The position numbers were made by a program, and so were the translations under genes. Below the pieces are notes generated by a model. The model was given only the letters and a program-made list of their open reading frames with translations, was not told the origin of the DNA and made no database searches. DNA of 39,993 nt. Source: Burkholderiaceae bacterium (lineage in GTDB: Bacteria; Pseudomonadota; Gammaproteobacteria; Burkholderiales; Burkholderiaceae_B). The stretch lies in NCBI GenBank assembly GCA_030158305.1, contig JAOATE010000057.1, positions 1 through 39,993 of the forward strand. Direction: 5' to 3'. Positions 17,549 to 26,800 of this stretch are shown one piece after another; the stretch's first letter is position 1, and every line of letters begins with the position of its first letter.

Positions 17549-17588
17549 GATTGTAGCGCAGCCTTGCCATCCCTGCTGCACTACAATC
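17549..17588. promoter_or_regulatory. Inverted repeat with divergent TACAAT boxes between ctaC and the Nudix gene
   Basis: Arms GATTGTAGCGCAGC (17549-17562) and GCTGCACTACAATC (17575-17588) pair at 13 of 14 positions around a 12-nt loop. Each arm contains TACAAT reading outward: 17582-17587 toward the Nudix gene and 17550-17555 toward ctaC. TACAAT is a plausible -10, but no good -35 is seen for either. The element could be a divergent promoter pair or an operator for both. Confidence 0.4.
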
Positions 17589-17607
17589 CCTTTACCCTAT
17601 CAGGCGT

Positions 17608-18453
17608 ATGCCCAACATGACAAAGTCAGCGTTTTTTCTTTCTCGCCAAAGCCTTTTTCCCCTTTTAAAAGGCTTTCTTGCGCGCGCCACACAAACACCC
17701 ATCCAAGGCTCTTTAGTTTTGTTTATCGGGGTTGAACGTTGCGGCTGGCTTTTTCCAGGCGCAGCGCAGGCACTATCCGGGCTGCCAGGCGTGCGGCTCA
17801 CTTCAAACTCAGCACATTTTGGCGAAAATCTACCGGCTGGCGAACCGCTCGACGCTTTTTTAGCCGACATTGCGTTAAAGCTTAGGGCGGCCGGGTGTGC
17901 GCCCGGGTGGAGAAACGAGTTATTAGATGTCTGGGCCCAAGACGAAAATCACCCACAGAAACGCGTTGCCGCAATTGAACGCGGCGTGATGCGACCCTTG
18001 GGGCTGATGACAAAAGCTGTACATCTCAGCGGGTGGTCTGAGGACGGTCGCTTGTGGGTCGCGAGACGCGCCCTCACCAAGGCGACCGATCCCGGTATGT
18101 GGGATACGCTCGTCGGAGGACTGGTTGGCAATTTCGAGGATCCGGACTACGCACTTGTGCGAGAGTCAGACGAAGAAGCGGGACTTGATGCGCCAGATAT
18201 CATTGCGCGCACCCCTCTGCGCACCATTGCGCATATGAAGCGCCAGATTCCAGAAGGCTTTCAACTTGAGGCCGTCCTCACCTGCGAGTGTGTGCTGGCA
18301 TCCCATGTCACACCACGCAACCGCGATGGCGAAGTGATGGATATACAGCTTCTCGACACAGAGACTCTTTGCAAACTACTCAAAGAGGATGCGTTTACTC
18401 TTGAAGCGTCCATCGTCATCACTGAGGACTTGCTGAATCGGGCGGCGGACTAG
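17608..18453 (+). CDS. Nudix hydrolase with N-terminal DUF4743-like domain
   Basis: A 281-residue protein. The Nudix box lies at residues 171-193 as G-x5-E-x7-RESDEEAGL, with the catalytic R, E and EE residues kept and Ser187 where a hydrophobic residue is usual. The N-terminal part (1-125) resembles the DUF4743 domain of the YJR142W/Tnr3-type family (for example RGVMRPLGLMTKAVHLSGW leading into the Nudix fold). Members of that family hydrolyse damaged or oxidised thiamine diphosphate. Substrate here is inferred only. A start at Met4 is possible. Its 3' end overlaps the convergent antiporter gene by 35 bp. Confidence 0.82.
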   Translation: MPNMTKSAFFLSRQSLFPLLKGFLARATQTPIQGSLVLFIGVERCGWLFPGAAQALSGLPGVRLTSNSAHFGENLPAGEPLDAFLADIALKLRAAGCAPGWRNELLDVWAQDENHPQKRVAAIERGVMRPLGLMTKAVHLSGWSEDGRLWVARRALTKATDPGMWDTLVGGLVGNFEDPDYALVRESDEEAGLDAPDIIARTPLRTIAHMKRQIPEGFQLEAVLTCECVLASHVTPRNRDGEVMDIQLLDTETLCKLLKEDAFTLEASIVITEDLLNRAAD

Positions 18454-20944
18454 ACTGATGCGCGCGCCAAACCTCAAGCGCGCGTAAACGTTGTTTGGCA
18501 ACGAGTTCGATCGCATCCTTTATCGCGGGATCCTGCAACAGAAGCTGATCAAAGTCCTTGGCGGGCAAGCACAATACTTTGCTGTAACCGAGGGACCGGA
18601 CCTCAAAGTTTTCCGGCACATCGTGGTTGAGCAAATACATTTCGCCAAAAAACTCGCCGGAGCCAAGCTCCACATGCGTACCATCCGGCAGCAAAATAGT
18701 GACCGCCCCGGAGGCCACAACATACAAGCCGAAAGGTGGTGCTTTTTGGCCCCAAATCAGCTGATCTGGCAAAAATAAACGCGGCGTCAACATCTTGGTC
18801 ACCGCACGCTGCGCATCGACAGGCAAGCCACTCAAAAGCGGCACGCGCGCGACGAGCTCGGAGGCCCCCATTTCGATATCGAGTGGCGCATCATGATCCA
18901 AAAATGCCCATCTTCTGGTGACCTGGTCGGACAGGCTTTCGTAGACCTCACCGCTAATGAGCGATTGATCAAACATTTCGCCGTAACGCTCACGCTCCAA
19001 CCGTCTGGCGATTCGCCCTAGATAATGCTCCTGCATCCAGAGTGAATACTTTGGATACTGTAGGGCCAGTGCTTGCAAGGCCTCGCGAATCTGCGAGAGA
19101 CGCTCGGCATGCAGCTCCGTTATTCGCGCAGAGGCCTCCTCTCCTAAAATTTCAGGAAGCTTCTTGCCAACAAAATCCAGCAGCTGCTGCGAGATTGATC
19201 GCATACACATGAGTGCGACAAAACGTTGACTCAATTCATAGGCAAGCCAGCGTTGCACACCAAAAACCTCATACACGCGCATTGCCTGCCTGAAGCGGCG
19301 TGGATACCGCATTGCGCGCGCAGTGCTTAACTCAAATCCTCTCACGCCTCTCAGACGCACAGACTCTTCGAGTCGCTCGGCACGACCCAACAAACGCTCG
19401 GCCATGTTGCGATCGATAATTTGATGTTTCAACACATCAAAGTAGCGCTCATACTCTCTGCGGGCCAAGATCGTGAGCCCGAGATCAATACGCTCTTTAA
19501 GAGAAAAGTGTTCGATGTGTAAATCGCTACCATCCTCGATACTTTTATCAAACGCGGAATAGACTCTCTCTCGTGCAGCGCTTGAGACTTGTTCAGCGCG
19601 AGCGATCTCGTCGGTCTCCTGCTGAATCATTGCCGTTGCCACAATGACGGCCTGATTGCGTAGCGCACGCTCTTTTTTCGTCAGTAAATTTAGCCCTAAC
19701 ATTTTAATAACGGGCTGAAGCGAGAGACCATTGATAAAAAGTGTCGCCAGCACAAAGCCTGTGACCGTGATGGCAATAAATTCTCTCGCCTCAATAGGCA
19801 AACTTGTTCGCTCAGTAACCGCCAATGCGAGTGCAAGCGATAAAGCGCCTCGCAAGCCTCCCCACCACAACACCACTCTAAAGCGGGTACCGATTCTTGC
19901 GCCTAGGCCTGAAAAAGAAAGCAGAGGGACCAAACCAAACACAACAATCGCCCGCGCCAACAGCGTTGAGATAAAGACTAAAAGCACATAAAAAAGATGA
20001 ATCCAAGTCGCCTCTTCCATGACTTTTGGAATCAACATCGCCGCGAACAAAAAAATCAGTGAGTTTGCCCAAAAGCCAAACTGATGCCAAGACTGAGACA
20101 GCGTCACAAAGGTCGTGGGCGCCATGCGGGTGCGACCCGTCGAGCCCACCACTAAACCTGCCACGACAGTTGCCACCACACCCGAAACATGAAGGTAATG
20201 TTCAGACACAAAATAAGACAGGTAAGCCACAGAGATCGTTAATGAAATTTCTGCTGCAGGCCAACCACGTAACAATGGAAAAGACAGGCAAGCCAACCGG
20301 GCAAGTACAAAACCCGTCAACCCTCCGCCTAAAAATAAATATAGGAAATTTTGCGACAACGAACCAAAGCTCAATTCGGTCGAGTGGGACAAGACACCCA
20401 TTAATGCTGCATACAGCGCAATCGCTGCCGCATCGTTCAATAAACTTTCGCCTTCTACCAGTGTGTTGAGCCTTGCAGGCGCGCCCACTTCTTTAAATAT
20501 ACCGATCACCGCTGCGGGGTCTGTTGTTGCAACGATTGAGCCGAGCAACAGGCAAACCACCAAACTGAAGCCAGAAACCTGGGAAAGTACCGCCCCCACA
20601 AATACGGTACTGATAATGACCGCAACGACCGCCATCATCAAAATAGGGCCTAAGTCATCCAGTAATTTGCGCACGTTCATCGCAAGCGCAGCCTCAAACA
20701 ACAGAATCGGCAGGAATACGACCAAAAAGGTCTCCGAAGACACCTCAAACGTGCTCAAGATAGAGAGAAATTCACCTAGGACTGGTGGGGCCCATTGATG
20801 AACGTGCGAGACGTAACCCAGCACGCAACCAGCAATTGCAAGAAATACTGAATAAGGGAGCTTGACCCGCCCCGCTAGGGGCGGCATGAAGCACACGAGG
20901 GCAAGTAGCCCCGTGAGCCCAAATACAAATGAATTGATATCCAT
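18419..20944 (-). CDS. NhaP/CPA1-type Na+/H+ antiporter with C-terminal cyclic-nucleotide-binding-like domain
   Basis: An 841-residue protein. Residues 1-420 are a CPA1 exchanger with about 12 membrane helices, including VVFLPILLFEAALAMN, ATTDPAAVIGIFKEVGAP and LVEGESLLNDAAAIALY with the transport Asp residues. Residues 420-680 are a long, charged, mostly helical cytoplasmic region. About 690-820 form a cNMP-binding fold (LPVDAQRAVTKMLTPRLFLPD, then SGEFFGEMYLLNHDVPENFEV). The conserved phosphate-binding Arg of the cassette appears replaced, so ligand binding is doubtful. Similar transporter-CNBD fusions include the sperm SLC9C exchangers. A direct repeat (TCTGACGGAA then TCTGACGGT) lies just before the ATG. 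Confidence 0.9.
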   Translation of the reverse strand: MDINSFVFGLTGLLALVCFMPPLAGRVKLPYSVFLAIAGCVLGYVSHVHQWAPPVLGEFLSILSTFEVSSETFLVVFLPILLFEAALAMNVRKLLDDLGPILMMAVVAVIISTVFVGAVLSQVSGFSLVVCLLLGSIVATTDPAAVIGIFKEVGAPARLNTLVEGESLLNDAAAIALYAALMGVLSHSTELSFGSLSQNFLYLFLGGGLTGFVLARLACLSFPLLRGWPAAEISLTISVAYLSYFVSEHYLHVSGVVATVVAGLVVGSTGRTRMAPTTFVTLSQSWHQFGFWANSLIFLFAAMLIPKVMEEATWIHLFYVLLVFISTLLARAIVVFGLVPLLSFSGLGARIGTRFRVVLWWGGLRGALSLALALAVTERTSLPIEAREFIAITVTGFVLATLFINGLSLQPVIKMLGLNLLTKKERALRNQAVIVATAMIQQETDEIARAEQVSSAARERVYSAFDKSIEDGSDLHIEHFSLKERIDLGLTILARREYERYFDVLKHQIIDRNMAERLLGRAERLEESVRLRGVRGFELSTARAMRYPRRFRQAMRVYEVFGVQRWLAYELSQRFVALMCMRSISQQLLDFVGKKLPEILGEEASARITELHAERLSQIREALQALALQYPKYSLWMQEHYLGRIARRLERERYGEMFDQSLISGEVYESLSDQVTRRWAFLDHDAPLDIEMGASELVARVPLLSGLPVDAQRAVTKMLTPRLFLPDQLIWGQKAPPFGLYVVASGAVTILLPDGTHVELGSGEFFGEMYLLNHDVPENFEVRSLGYSKVLCLPAKDFDQLLLQDPAIKDAIELVAKQRLRALEVWRAHQSSPPPDSASPQ

Positions 20945-20998
20945 ACCGTCAGATTCCGTCAGAACCTTATGGTAAGTGATGTTGGCGAATTTTTGACT

Positions 20999-21886
20999 TT
21001 AGTTTGCTAAGGCCAAGCGCATTTTCTTCATGGCGGCGACTTCGATTTGACGAATACGCTCTGCGGAAACGCCAAACTCAGCGGCCAACTCATGCAGTGT
21101 GGCGCCACCATCGGCCTGGAGCCAGCGTGCTTGAACGATACGACGCGAACGAGGATCTAAGGCATCCAGCGCACGATCTAAACCCGCACCGCGCATCAAG
21201 TCTTCGGCGCGGCGCTCAAGAACCTGTGTCGGATCTGCATGTCCCTCATCAGACAAGTAGGCGATTGGCGCATAGGAATCTTCATCATCATCCTGATTTT
21301 CGAGAGACATTTCTCGACCAGAAAGACGCACTTCCATTTCCCGAACGTCCTCAGAACGCACGTTCAGATGTGCCGCGATCTCATCGACTTGTTTAGAGTC
21401 GAGCGTCTGACCATCTGGGCGCATACTGCGCAAATTAAAAAACAACTTACGCTGCGCTTTGGTCGTGGCGACCTTCACCATGCGCCAGTTACGCACGATG
21501 TACTCATGGATTTCAGCTTTAATCCAATGAACCGCAAATGAAACCAGCCTGACTCCACGTTCTGGGTCAAAGCGTTTGACGGCCTTCATCAAACCAACGT
21601 TACCTTCCTGAATCAGGTCTGCGTGAGGCAAACCGTACCCTAGGTATTGGCGGGCAACGGACACCACAAGTCTCAGGTGCGACAGCACAAGTTCACGCGC
21701 CGCAGAGATATCTTGCTCGTCTCTCAAACGACGGGCGAGCGCACTTTCATGCTCCGGCGTCAGCACGGGCAAGCGATTGACTGTCGAAATATAGGCCTCA
21801 ATCGTTCCCAGCGAACCGGGATTGGAAATGGCCATTGCGATTTGACTGGGTTGCAAGGTTAAAGCTGCCGTATTTGTCATGAACAT
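20999..21886 (-). CDS. rpoH: RNA polymerase heat-shock sigma factor sigma-32
   Basis: Start at ATG 21886 (MFMTNTAAL), with AGGAG 5 nt upstream; a further ATG is at 21880 and a longer frame would begin at 21910. The 295-residue protein has sigma region 2 (HLRLVVSVARQYLGYGLPHADLIQEGNVGLMKAVKRFDPERGVRLVSFAVHWIKAEI). It also carries the RpoH box QRKLFFNLR, and region 4 (GATLHELAAEFGVSAERIRQIEVAAMKKMR). It directs RNA polymerase to chaperone and protease promoters. Upstream is a CIRCE element overlapping a sigma-70-like promoter, so HrcA control is likely, and a possible sigma-E-type promoter. Confidence 0.96.
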   Translation of the reverse strand: MFMTNTAALTLQPSQIAMAISNPGSLGTIEAYISTVNRLPVLTPEHESALARRLRDEQDISAARELVLSHLRLVVSVARQYLGYGLPHADLIQEGNVGLMKAVKRFDPERGVRLVSFAVHWIKAEIHEYIVRNWRMVKVATTKAQRKLFFNLRSMRPDGQTLDSKQVDEIAAHLNVRSEDVREMEVRLSGREMSLENQDDDEDSYAPIAYLSDEGHADPTQVLERRAEDLMRGAGLDRALDALDPRSRRIVQARWLQADGGATLHELAAEFGVSAERIRQIEVAAMKKMRLALAN

Positions 21887-21920
21887 AGACTCCTGTATTC
21901 GAGGCGCCATCTGAAGCTTG

Positions 21921-21950
21921 ATATTAGCACTCGAGCGCTGCGAGTGCCAA
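21921..21950 (-). promoter_or_regulatory. CIRCE (HrcA operator) superimposed on the rpoH promoter
   Basis: TTAGCACTC (21924-21932), nine bases, and GAGTGCCAA (21942-21950) match the CIRCE consensus TTAGCACTC-N9-GAGTGCTAA at 17 of 18 arm positions. On the minus strand the same DNA contains TTGGCA (21945-21950) as -35, an 18-bp spacer, and TAATAT (21921-21926) as -10. HrcA bound here would directly block the promoter. A transcript would start near 21914, leaving a 5' leader of about 28 nt. Confidence 0.88.
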
Positions 21951-21978
21951 TATGACGGTTTTACATGCCAAAAGTTCC
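21951..21978 (-). promoter_or_regulatory. Possible sigma-E (ECF)-type promoter upstream of rpoH
   Basis: On the minus strand GGAACTT (21972-21978) is followed by 15 bases and GTCATA (21951-21956). The -35 is an exact match to the sigma-E consensus GGAACTT; the -10 is approximate (consensus near GTCTAA or TCTGA). E. coli rpoH also has a sigma-E promoter, which makes the call reasonable. It lies directly upstream of the CIRCE-overlapped promoter. Confidence 0.45.
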
Positions 21979-22067
21979 GTATTGTTCGCTAGAGTGTTAA
22001 TCTGAGGGGTAGTTTTTGCGTGGCCATTATTCGTTTCTCGCCACATGGTTTGTCCCTGGATTTGGGT

Positions 22068-23012
22068 ATGTCCGACTTAGTCAAGTTTCTCTCCAAAATT
22101 TTGCTTGCCTGCCTACTGGTCATTGCCGTGGGCTGGTCGACCTACATCGGCGTGCGCTACTACCATGCCGAACAGGTGGCGTATCGCTGGATTTCAGGTC
22201 TTGCAGCCAAGCAGGCAGAGTGGGAAAAGAAGATTACGGCTGAGGGTGGCAACACGCTGACAGGCTTTGCAACCCCCGATCAACCTCGTCCTGTTCAAGG
22301 GCTTGAGGGCAAGTTTGCGGGACTCACTTATGACCCGCTTCAAAAGCGACTTTTAGGCGTTGTGAACAAGCCAACGGCCATCGTTGCGCTTTCTATTGAT
22401 GGTCAATTACTCGCAACCTATCCTCTCAAAGGCATGTCTGATGTGAATGGCATTGCCTGGATGGGGGGCAATCGCATTGCGCTTGTCAATGGCAAGCGTA
22501 ACCGTGTTGTATTGACAGAGATTCCCACAACGGTCCAGCCGCTCGATGTCACTCGTGCATTTGCCTTACTTTTACGCTTTGGTGAAGGTGAAGACGCCAA
22601 CCAAGGTTTTAACGGCCTTGGTTATGATCTCAAGCGCGACCGACTCTATATCTCCAAAGAACACAGTCCGAGAACGCTTTATCGAGTCAGTGGACTGAAT
22701 TATCTTCAGGCACCTGACTCCCGCGGCCTTAGAATTGAGAACATCAGCTATTGGTTGGATGACGTTCCTTTTGCTACCGACCTGTCTTCTGTAGAGGCGG
22801 ATCCCTCTAACGGGCGCGTGTATCTTCTGAGTGAAGAGTCTCAAATGATTGTTCAGCTAGATGGAGATAGCGGCCAGGGTCGTGGCATGCTTTCCCTTTC
22901 TCCCAAAGGGCTCAAACCGATGCCGCGCCCCGAGGGGATTGCCACAGATGACGCTGGCAATCTCTACATCGTGAGCGAACCTAACCTTTTTTATCGGCTT
23001 AAAAAGCCCTGA
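22068..23012 (+). CDS. SdiA-regulated / YjiK-like beta-propeller protein with N-terminal membrane anchor
   Basis: From ATG 22068 it has 314 residues. A GTG at 22020 would add 16 residues and has GAGGGG about 11 nt upstream, so the start is uncertain. An N-terminal anchor ([22 protein letters not shown]) precedes an exported domain. That domain has repeated strands such as FAGLTYDPLQKRLLGVVNKP, MSDVNGIAWMGGNRIALVNG, GFNGLGYDLKRDRLYISKEHSPRTLY and RPEGIATDDAGNLYIVSEPN. This is the SdiA-regulated (esterase-like phytase-fold) family, of unknown biochemical role, facing the periplasm. It is divergent from rpoH, 182 bp away. Confidence 0.82.
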   Translation: MSDLVKFLSKILLACLLVIAVGWSTYIGVRYYHAEQVAYRWISGLAAKQAEWEKKITAEGGNTLTGFATPDQPRPVQGLEGKFAGLTYDPLQKRLLGVVNKPTAIVALSIDGQLLATYPLKGMSDVNGIAWMGGNRIALVNGKRNRVVLTEIPTTVQPLDVTRAFALLLRFGEGEDANQGFNGLGYDLKRDRLYISKEHSPRTLYRVSGLNYLQAPDSRGLRIENISYWLDDVPFATDLSSVEADPSNGRVYLLSEESQMIVQLDGDSGQGRGMLSLSPKGLKPMPRPEGIATDDAGNLYIVSEPNLFYRLKKP

Positions 23013-23033
23013 GTTTTCGTTTGATGGACGATC

Positions 23034-23753
23034 ATGGCTAGACAACCCCGGCTTTACGCAGCGGGTTATGCCCAGCTTCTCAGCATTGACTTTTCTGAGC
23101 CTGCTCAGCGTTCCTTTCAGTCGCCCGGTGAGCCTCCCTTTCATGATTTGTTGTTGTGGCTGGGTCAAGCAGCATCCACCTACAAGGTTGCAGTCCATGG
23201 ATGGTCGATATGCCCTCGCGCGCTTAGCCTTCTCGCCACGCCCGAACAAGAAGACAGTCTCCCTTCTTTGGTGCAGGCACTTGGACGTAAATTCGCGGCT
23301 CGGCTTCAATCTGGCAGTGTTTTTTCTGGCAGATACCATTCCACGATTCCGCAACCAGGCCTTTGGGTACTGCCAGCTTTAATTTGGCTTGAACAGCAAC
23401 CGTTACGCGACCACTTGGTTGACGATGCCCAAGCATGGCTATGGTCCTCTGCCCGCTTGCATACAGGAGTGCCCAGCACGCCGCTGACTTGGCTACAGCC
23501 CCATCCTGACTATTGGCTCTGCGGCAATACCCCCTTTGATCGCCAGGCAAATTACCGTCGAATGTTGATAGCGGGCCTACCGACATCTTCTGAACGACTA
23601 ATCGCCTTTTCTCTGAGGGGACAATGGGCACTCGGCGATCAAGCATTTATTGCCGAACTACAAAAAATTGCGACTCGGCGAGTGAGCCCAGGCACACGTG
23701 GACGCCCAAAGAAAGGTGATCCGTCCCCATTAAATTTTAATAAAAAAATATAG
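23034..23753 (+). CDS. REP-associated tyrosine transposase (RAYT) family protein, catalytic residues lost
   Basis: A 239-residue Y1/IS200-like protein recognisable along its length: MARQPRL start, [64 protein letters not shown], and a basic tail [14 protein letters not shown]. In active RAYTs residues 60-67 read MPNHVHLL; here CPRALSLL removes both HUH histidines. The catalytic Tyr of RYIELNPVRA corresponds to Trp118 in [10 protein letters not shown]. It therefore cannot be an active nicking transposase. The intact reading frame suggests a conserved, domesticated function, perhaps DNA binding. It lies between the YjiK-like gene (21-bp gap) and gltB. Confidence 0.8.
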   Translation: MARQPRLYAAGYAQLLSIDFSEPAQRSFQSPGEPPFHDLLLWLGQAASTYKVAVHGWSICPRALSLLATPEQEDSLPSLVQALGRKFAARLQSGSVFSGRYHSTIPQPGLWVLPALIWLEQQPLRDHLVDDAQAWLWSSARLHTGVPSTPLTWLQPHPDYWLCGNTPFDRQANYRRMLIAGLPTSSERLIAFSLRGQWALGDQAFIAELQKIATRRVSPGTRGRPKKGDPSPLNFNKKI

Positions 23754-23780
23754 CTATTTAAATAGGGACGCACCCCTTTT
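23712..23780. repeat. REP-like imperfect inverted repeat overlapping the RAYT stop codon
   Basis: Left arm 23712-23731 (AAAGGTGATCCGTCCCCATT) encodes the KKGDPSPL end of the RAYT. The right arm at about 23762-23780, read on the minus strand, begins AAAGGGGTGCGTCCCTAT. The core CGTCCC/GGGACG is exact and about 16 of 19 positions agree. The spacer is about 30 bp and A/T-rich, including the short palindrome CTATTTAAATAG. RAYT genes are typically flanked by such hairpins. It may also act as a weak terminator before gltB. Confidence 0.5.
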
Positions 23781-23862
23781 TATTTTCTTGCGTGCTCGGG
23801 TTTTCACGGGTATTGTTACGCTCTTGCGCTGCAACATAGCAGTCCAGTTCCTGGAGCACGAC

Positions 23863-26800
23863 ATGTCGACTTTCCCGCTGAATTTTCATCCGTCCAAAGC
23901 CTCATCTGCGCCTTCGGTGCCGGTCGGCGGCCTCCCAAAAGCCCAAGGGCTCTACACCCCGGCTAATGAGCATGACGCCTGTGGCGTAGGTTTTGTTGCG
24001 CACATCAAGGGTCAAAAAAGCCACGCCATCATTGAGCAGGGCCTCAAGATTCTCGAAAACCTCGACCACCGTGGCGCTGTCGGAGCCGACAAGCTGATGG
24101 GCGATGGTGCCGGCATTCTGATTCAAATTCCAGATGCTTTTTACCGTGAAGATCTGGCCAAGCAGGGCATCACATTACCCGCTCCTGGGGAGTACGGCGT
24201 CGCGATGGTGTTTTTACCCAAGGAAATCGCCTCACGCCTAGCCTGCGAACAGGAGCTTGAGCGTTCCGTTCGCGCCGAAGGTCAAGTTGTTCTTGGCTGG
24301 CGTGACGTTCCCGTTGATGCAGATATGCCGATGTCGCCCGCCGTACGCGCATGTGAGCCTGTTATCCGTCAGCTTTTTATTGGTCGCGGTGCCGATGTGA
24401 TGGTGCCTGACGCCTTAGAGCGCAAGCTTTATGTGATCCGCAAAACTGCGAGCCACGCGATCCAGGCTATGGGTTTGGCTCACGGCAAAGAATATTTCGT
24501 ACCCTCGGCGTCAGTCCGCACCATCGTTTACAAAGGTTTGCTGCTGGCCGACCAAGTCGGTCGCTATTATCGCGACTTAGCAGACCCACTGACTGTTTCA
24601 GCGGTTGCCTTAGTACACCAACGCTTCTCCACCAACACCTTCCCGGCCTGGCCTCTCGCCCACCCTTACCGCATGATTGCCCACAACGGTGAGATCAACA
24701 CCGTCAAGGGCAACTTTAACTGGCTCCGTGCGCGGGAAGGCATGATGCAATCAGCAGTCTTGGGCGACGACCTCAAGAAGCTCTATCCGATCGTTTACGA
24801 AGGTCAATCCGACACCGCGACATTCGATAACTGTCTGGAGCTCTTAGTTAACTCAGGCTATTCACTTGCACACGCCATGATGATGATGATTCCCGAAGCT
24901 TGGGAACAGCACACCCACATGGACCCAAGCCGTCGTGCCTTCTACGAATATCACGCCGCCATGATGGAGCCTTGGGATGGTCCGGCCGCAGTTGCGTTTA
25001 CAGATGGTCGCCAAATTGGCGCGACACTCGATCGAAATGGTCTACGTCCTGCCCGCTATCTGATCACTGATGATGACATGGTCATCATGGCCTCCGAGGC
25101 TGGGACACTCCCAATTCCAGAAAACAAAATCGTCAAAAAATGGCGCTTGCAACCTGGCAAAATGTTCCTGATCGACCTCGAACAAGGTCGCATCATTGAT
25201 GATGCCGAAATCAAGTCACAACTGGCCAACTCACGCCCATATCGCCAATGGATTGACCGCTTGCGCGTCAAGCTAGAGTCCCTACCTGCACCCGTCTCGT
25301 CGACTCTCCCTGCTGTGACCACTAGCTTGCTTGATCGCCAGCAAGCTTTTGGCTGGACACAAGAAGACTTCAAGTTTGTGCTTGATGTGATGGCAGAAAC
25401 AGGTGAAGAAGCAATCGGCTCCATGGGTAACGATGCACCACTTGCAGTGCTGTCGAGCCGTGCAAAACCGTTTTACAACTATTTCCGTCAGTTGTTTGCG
25501 CAGGTCACCAATCCTCCCATTGACCCGATCCGTGAACAAATGGTCATGTCCTTGGTGTCCTTTATTGGCCCCAAGCCCAATCTGCTTGATATCAACAACG
25601 TCAATCCGCCGCTGCGCCTTGAAGTCAATCAACCCGTGCTGGATGACAAGGAGATGGCAAGAATTCGCGGCATATCGGAGCTGACTGGCGATAAATTCCG
25701 TAGCTTTGAACTCCACATTAGCTACCCAGCTGCTTGGGGCGCCCATGGTATCGAGGCGCGCCTCGCTGCGTTGTGTGCTCGCGCAGTGGATGCCGTCAAG
25801 AGTGGCTATACCGTGCTGGTGTTGACTGATCGCAATGTCGACAGTGATCACGTCGCGATCCCTGCACTGCTCGCGACGTCAGCCGTACATCAGCACCTCA
25901 TTCGTGAAGGTCTGCGCACAAACACTGGTTTGGTTGTTGAAACGGGTTCTGCGCGAGAAGTCCACCACTTTGCCTTGCTGGGTGGCTATGGCGCCGAAGC
26001 TATTCACCCCTTCCTGGCCATCGAAAGTATCGCTGCGATCAGCAAAGATCCAGAAAAAGCAGTCAAAAATTACGTCAAAGCAATTGGTAAAGGCCTCAAC
26101 AAAGTGATGTCCAAAATGGGCATCTCGACCTACATGTCTTACTGTGGTGCACAAATTTTCGAAGCGGTTGGTTTACGTACCGACCTCGTCAGCAAATACT
26201 TCTCAGGCACAGCGAGCACAATCGAAGGTATTGGTATTTTCGAAGTAGCCGAAGAAGCTTTGCGCACACATCGCGCTGCGTTTAGTAACGACCCTGTCTT
26301 GGCAAACGCCCTTGAAACTGGTGGCGAATACGCCTTCCGTGTGCGCGGCGAAGAGCACATGTGGACACCCGACTCGATCGCCAAGTTACAGCACGCCACA
26401 CGCGCCAACAATTACAGCACCTACAAAGATTACGCCCAGCTGATCAACGATCAGAGTCGTCGTCACATGACGTTGCGTGGCCTATTTGAGTTCAAGGTCG
26501 ACCCAGCACGCGCGATTCCTTTGGATCAAGTAGAACCCGCAAAAGAAATCGTCAAACGCTTTGCAACGGGCGCAATGTCGCTCGGCTCGATTTCGACAGA
26601 GGCGCACTCGGTACTCGCTGTTGCCATGAACCGCATTGGTGGCAAATCCAACACCGGCGAGGGTGGCGAGGACGAGCTGCGTTATCGCAGTGAGTTACGT
26701 ACAGGCAAGAGTGGCATCAAAGCTGGCGCCACACTGGCCAGCGAATTAGGCGCTGATCGCATTGCTGCGGACGTCCCCTTGCAAGAGGGTGACTCTATGC

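Noticed and set aside
23034-23753. Intact, active IS200/IS605-type insertion sequence
   Set aside because: The HUH and catalytic Tyr residues are missing and no full IS ends were seen, so it is listed as an inactive RAYT-like gene rather than a mobile element.
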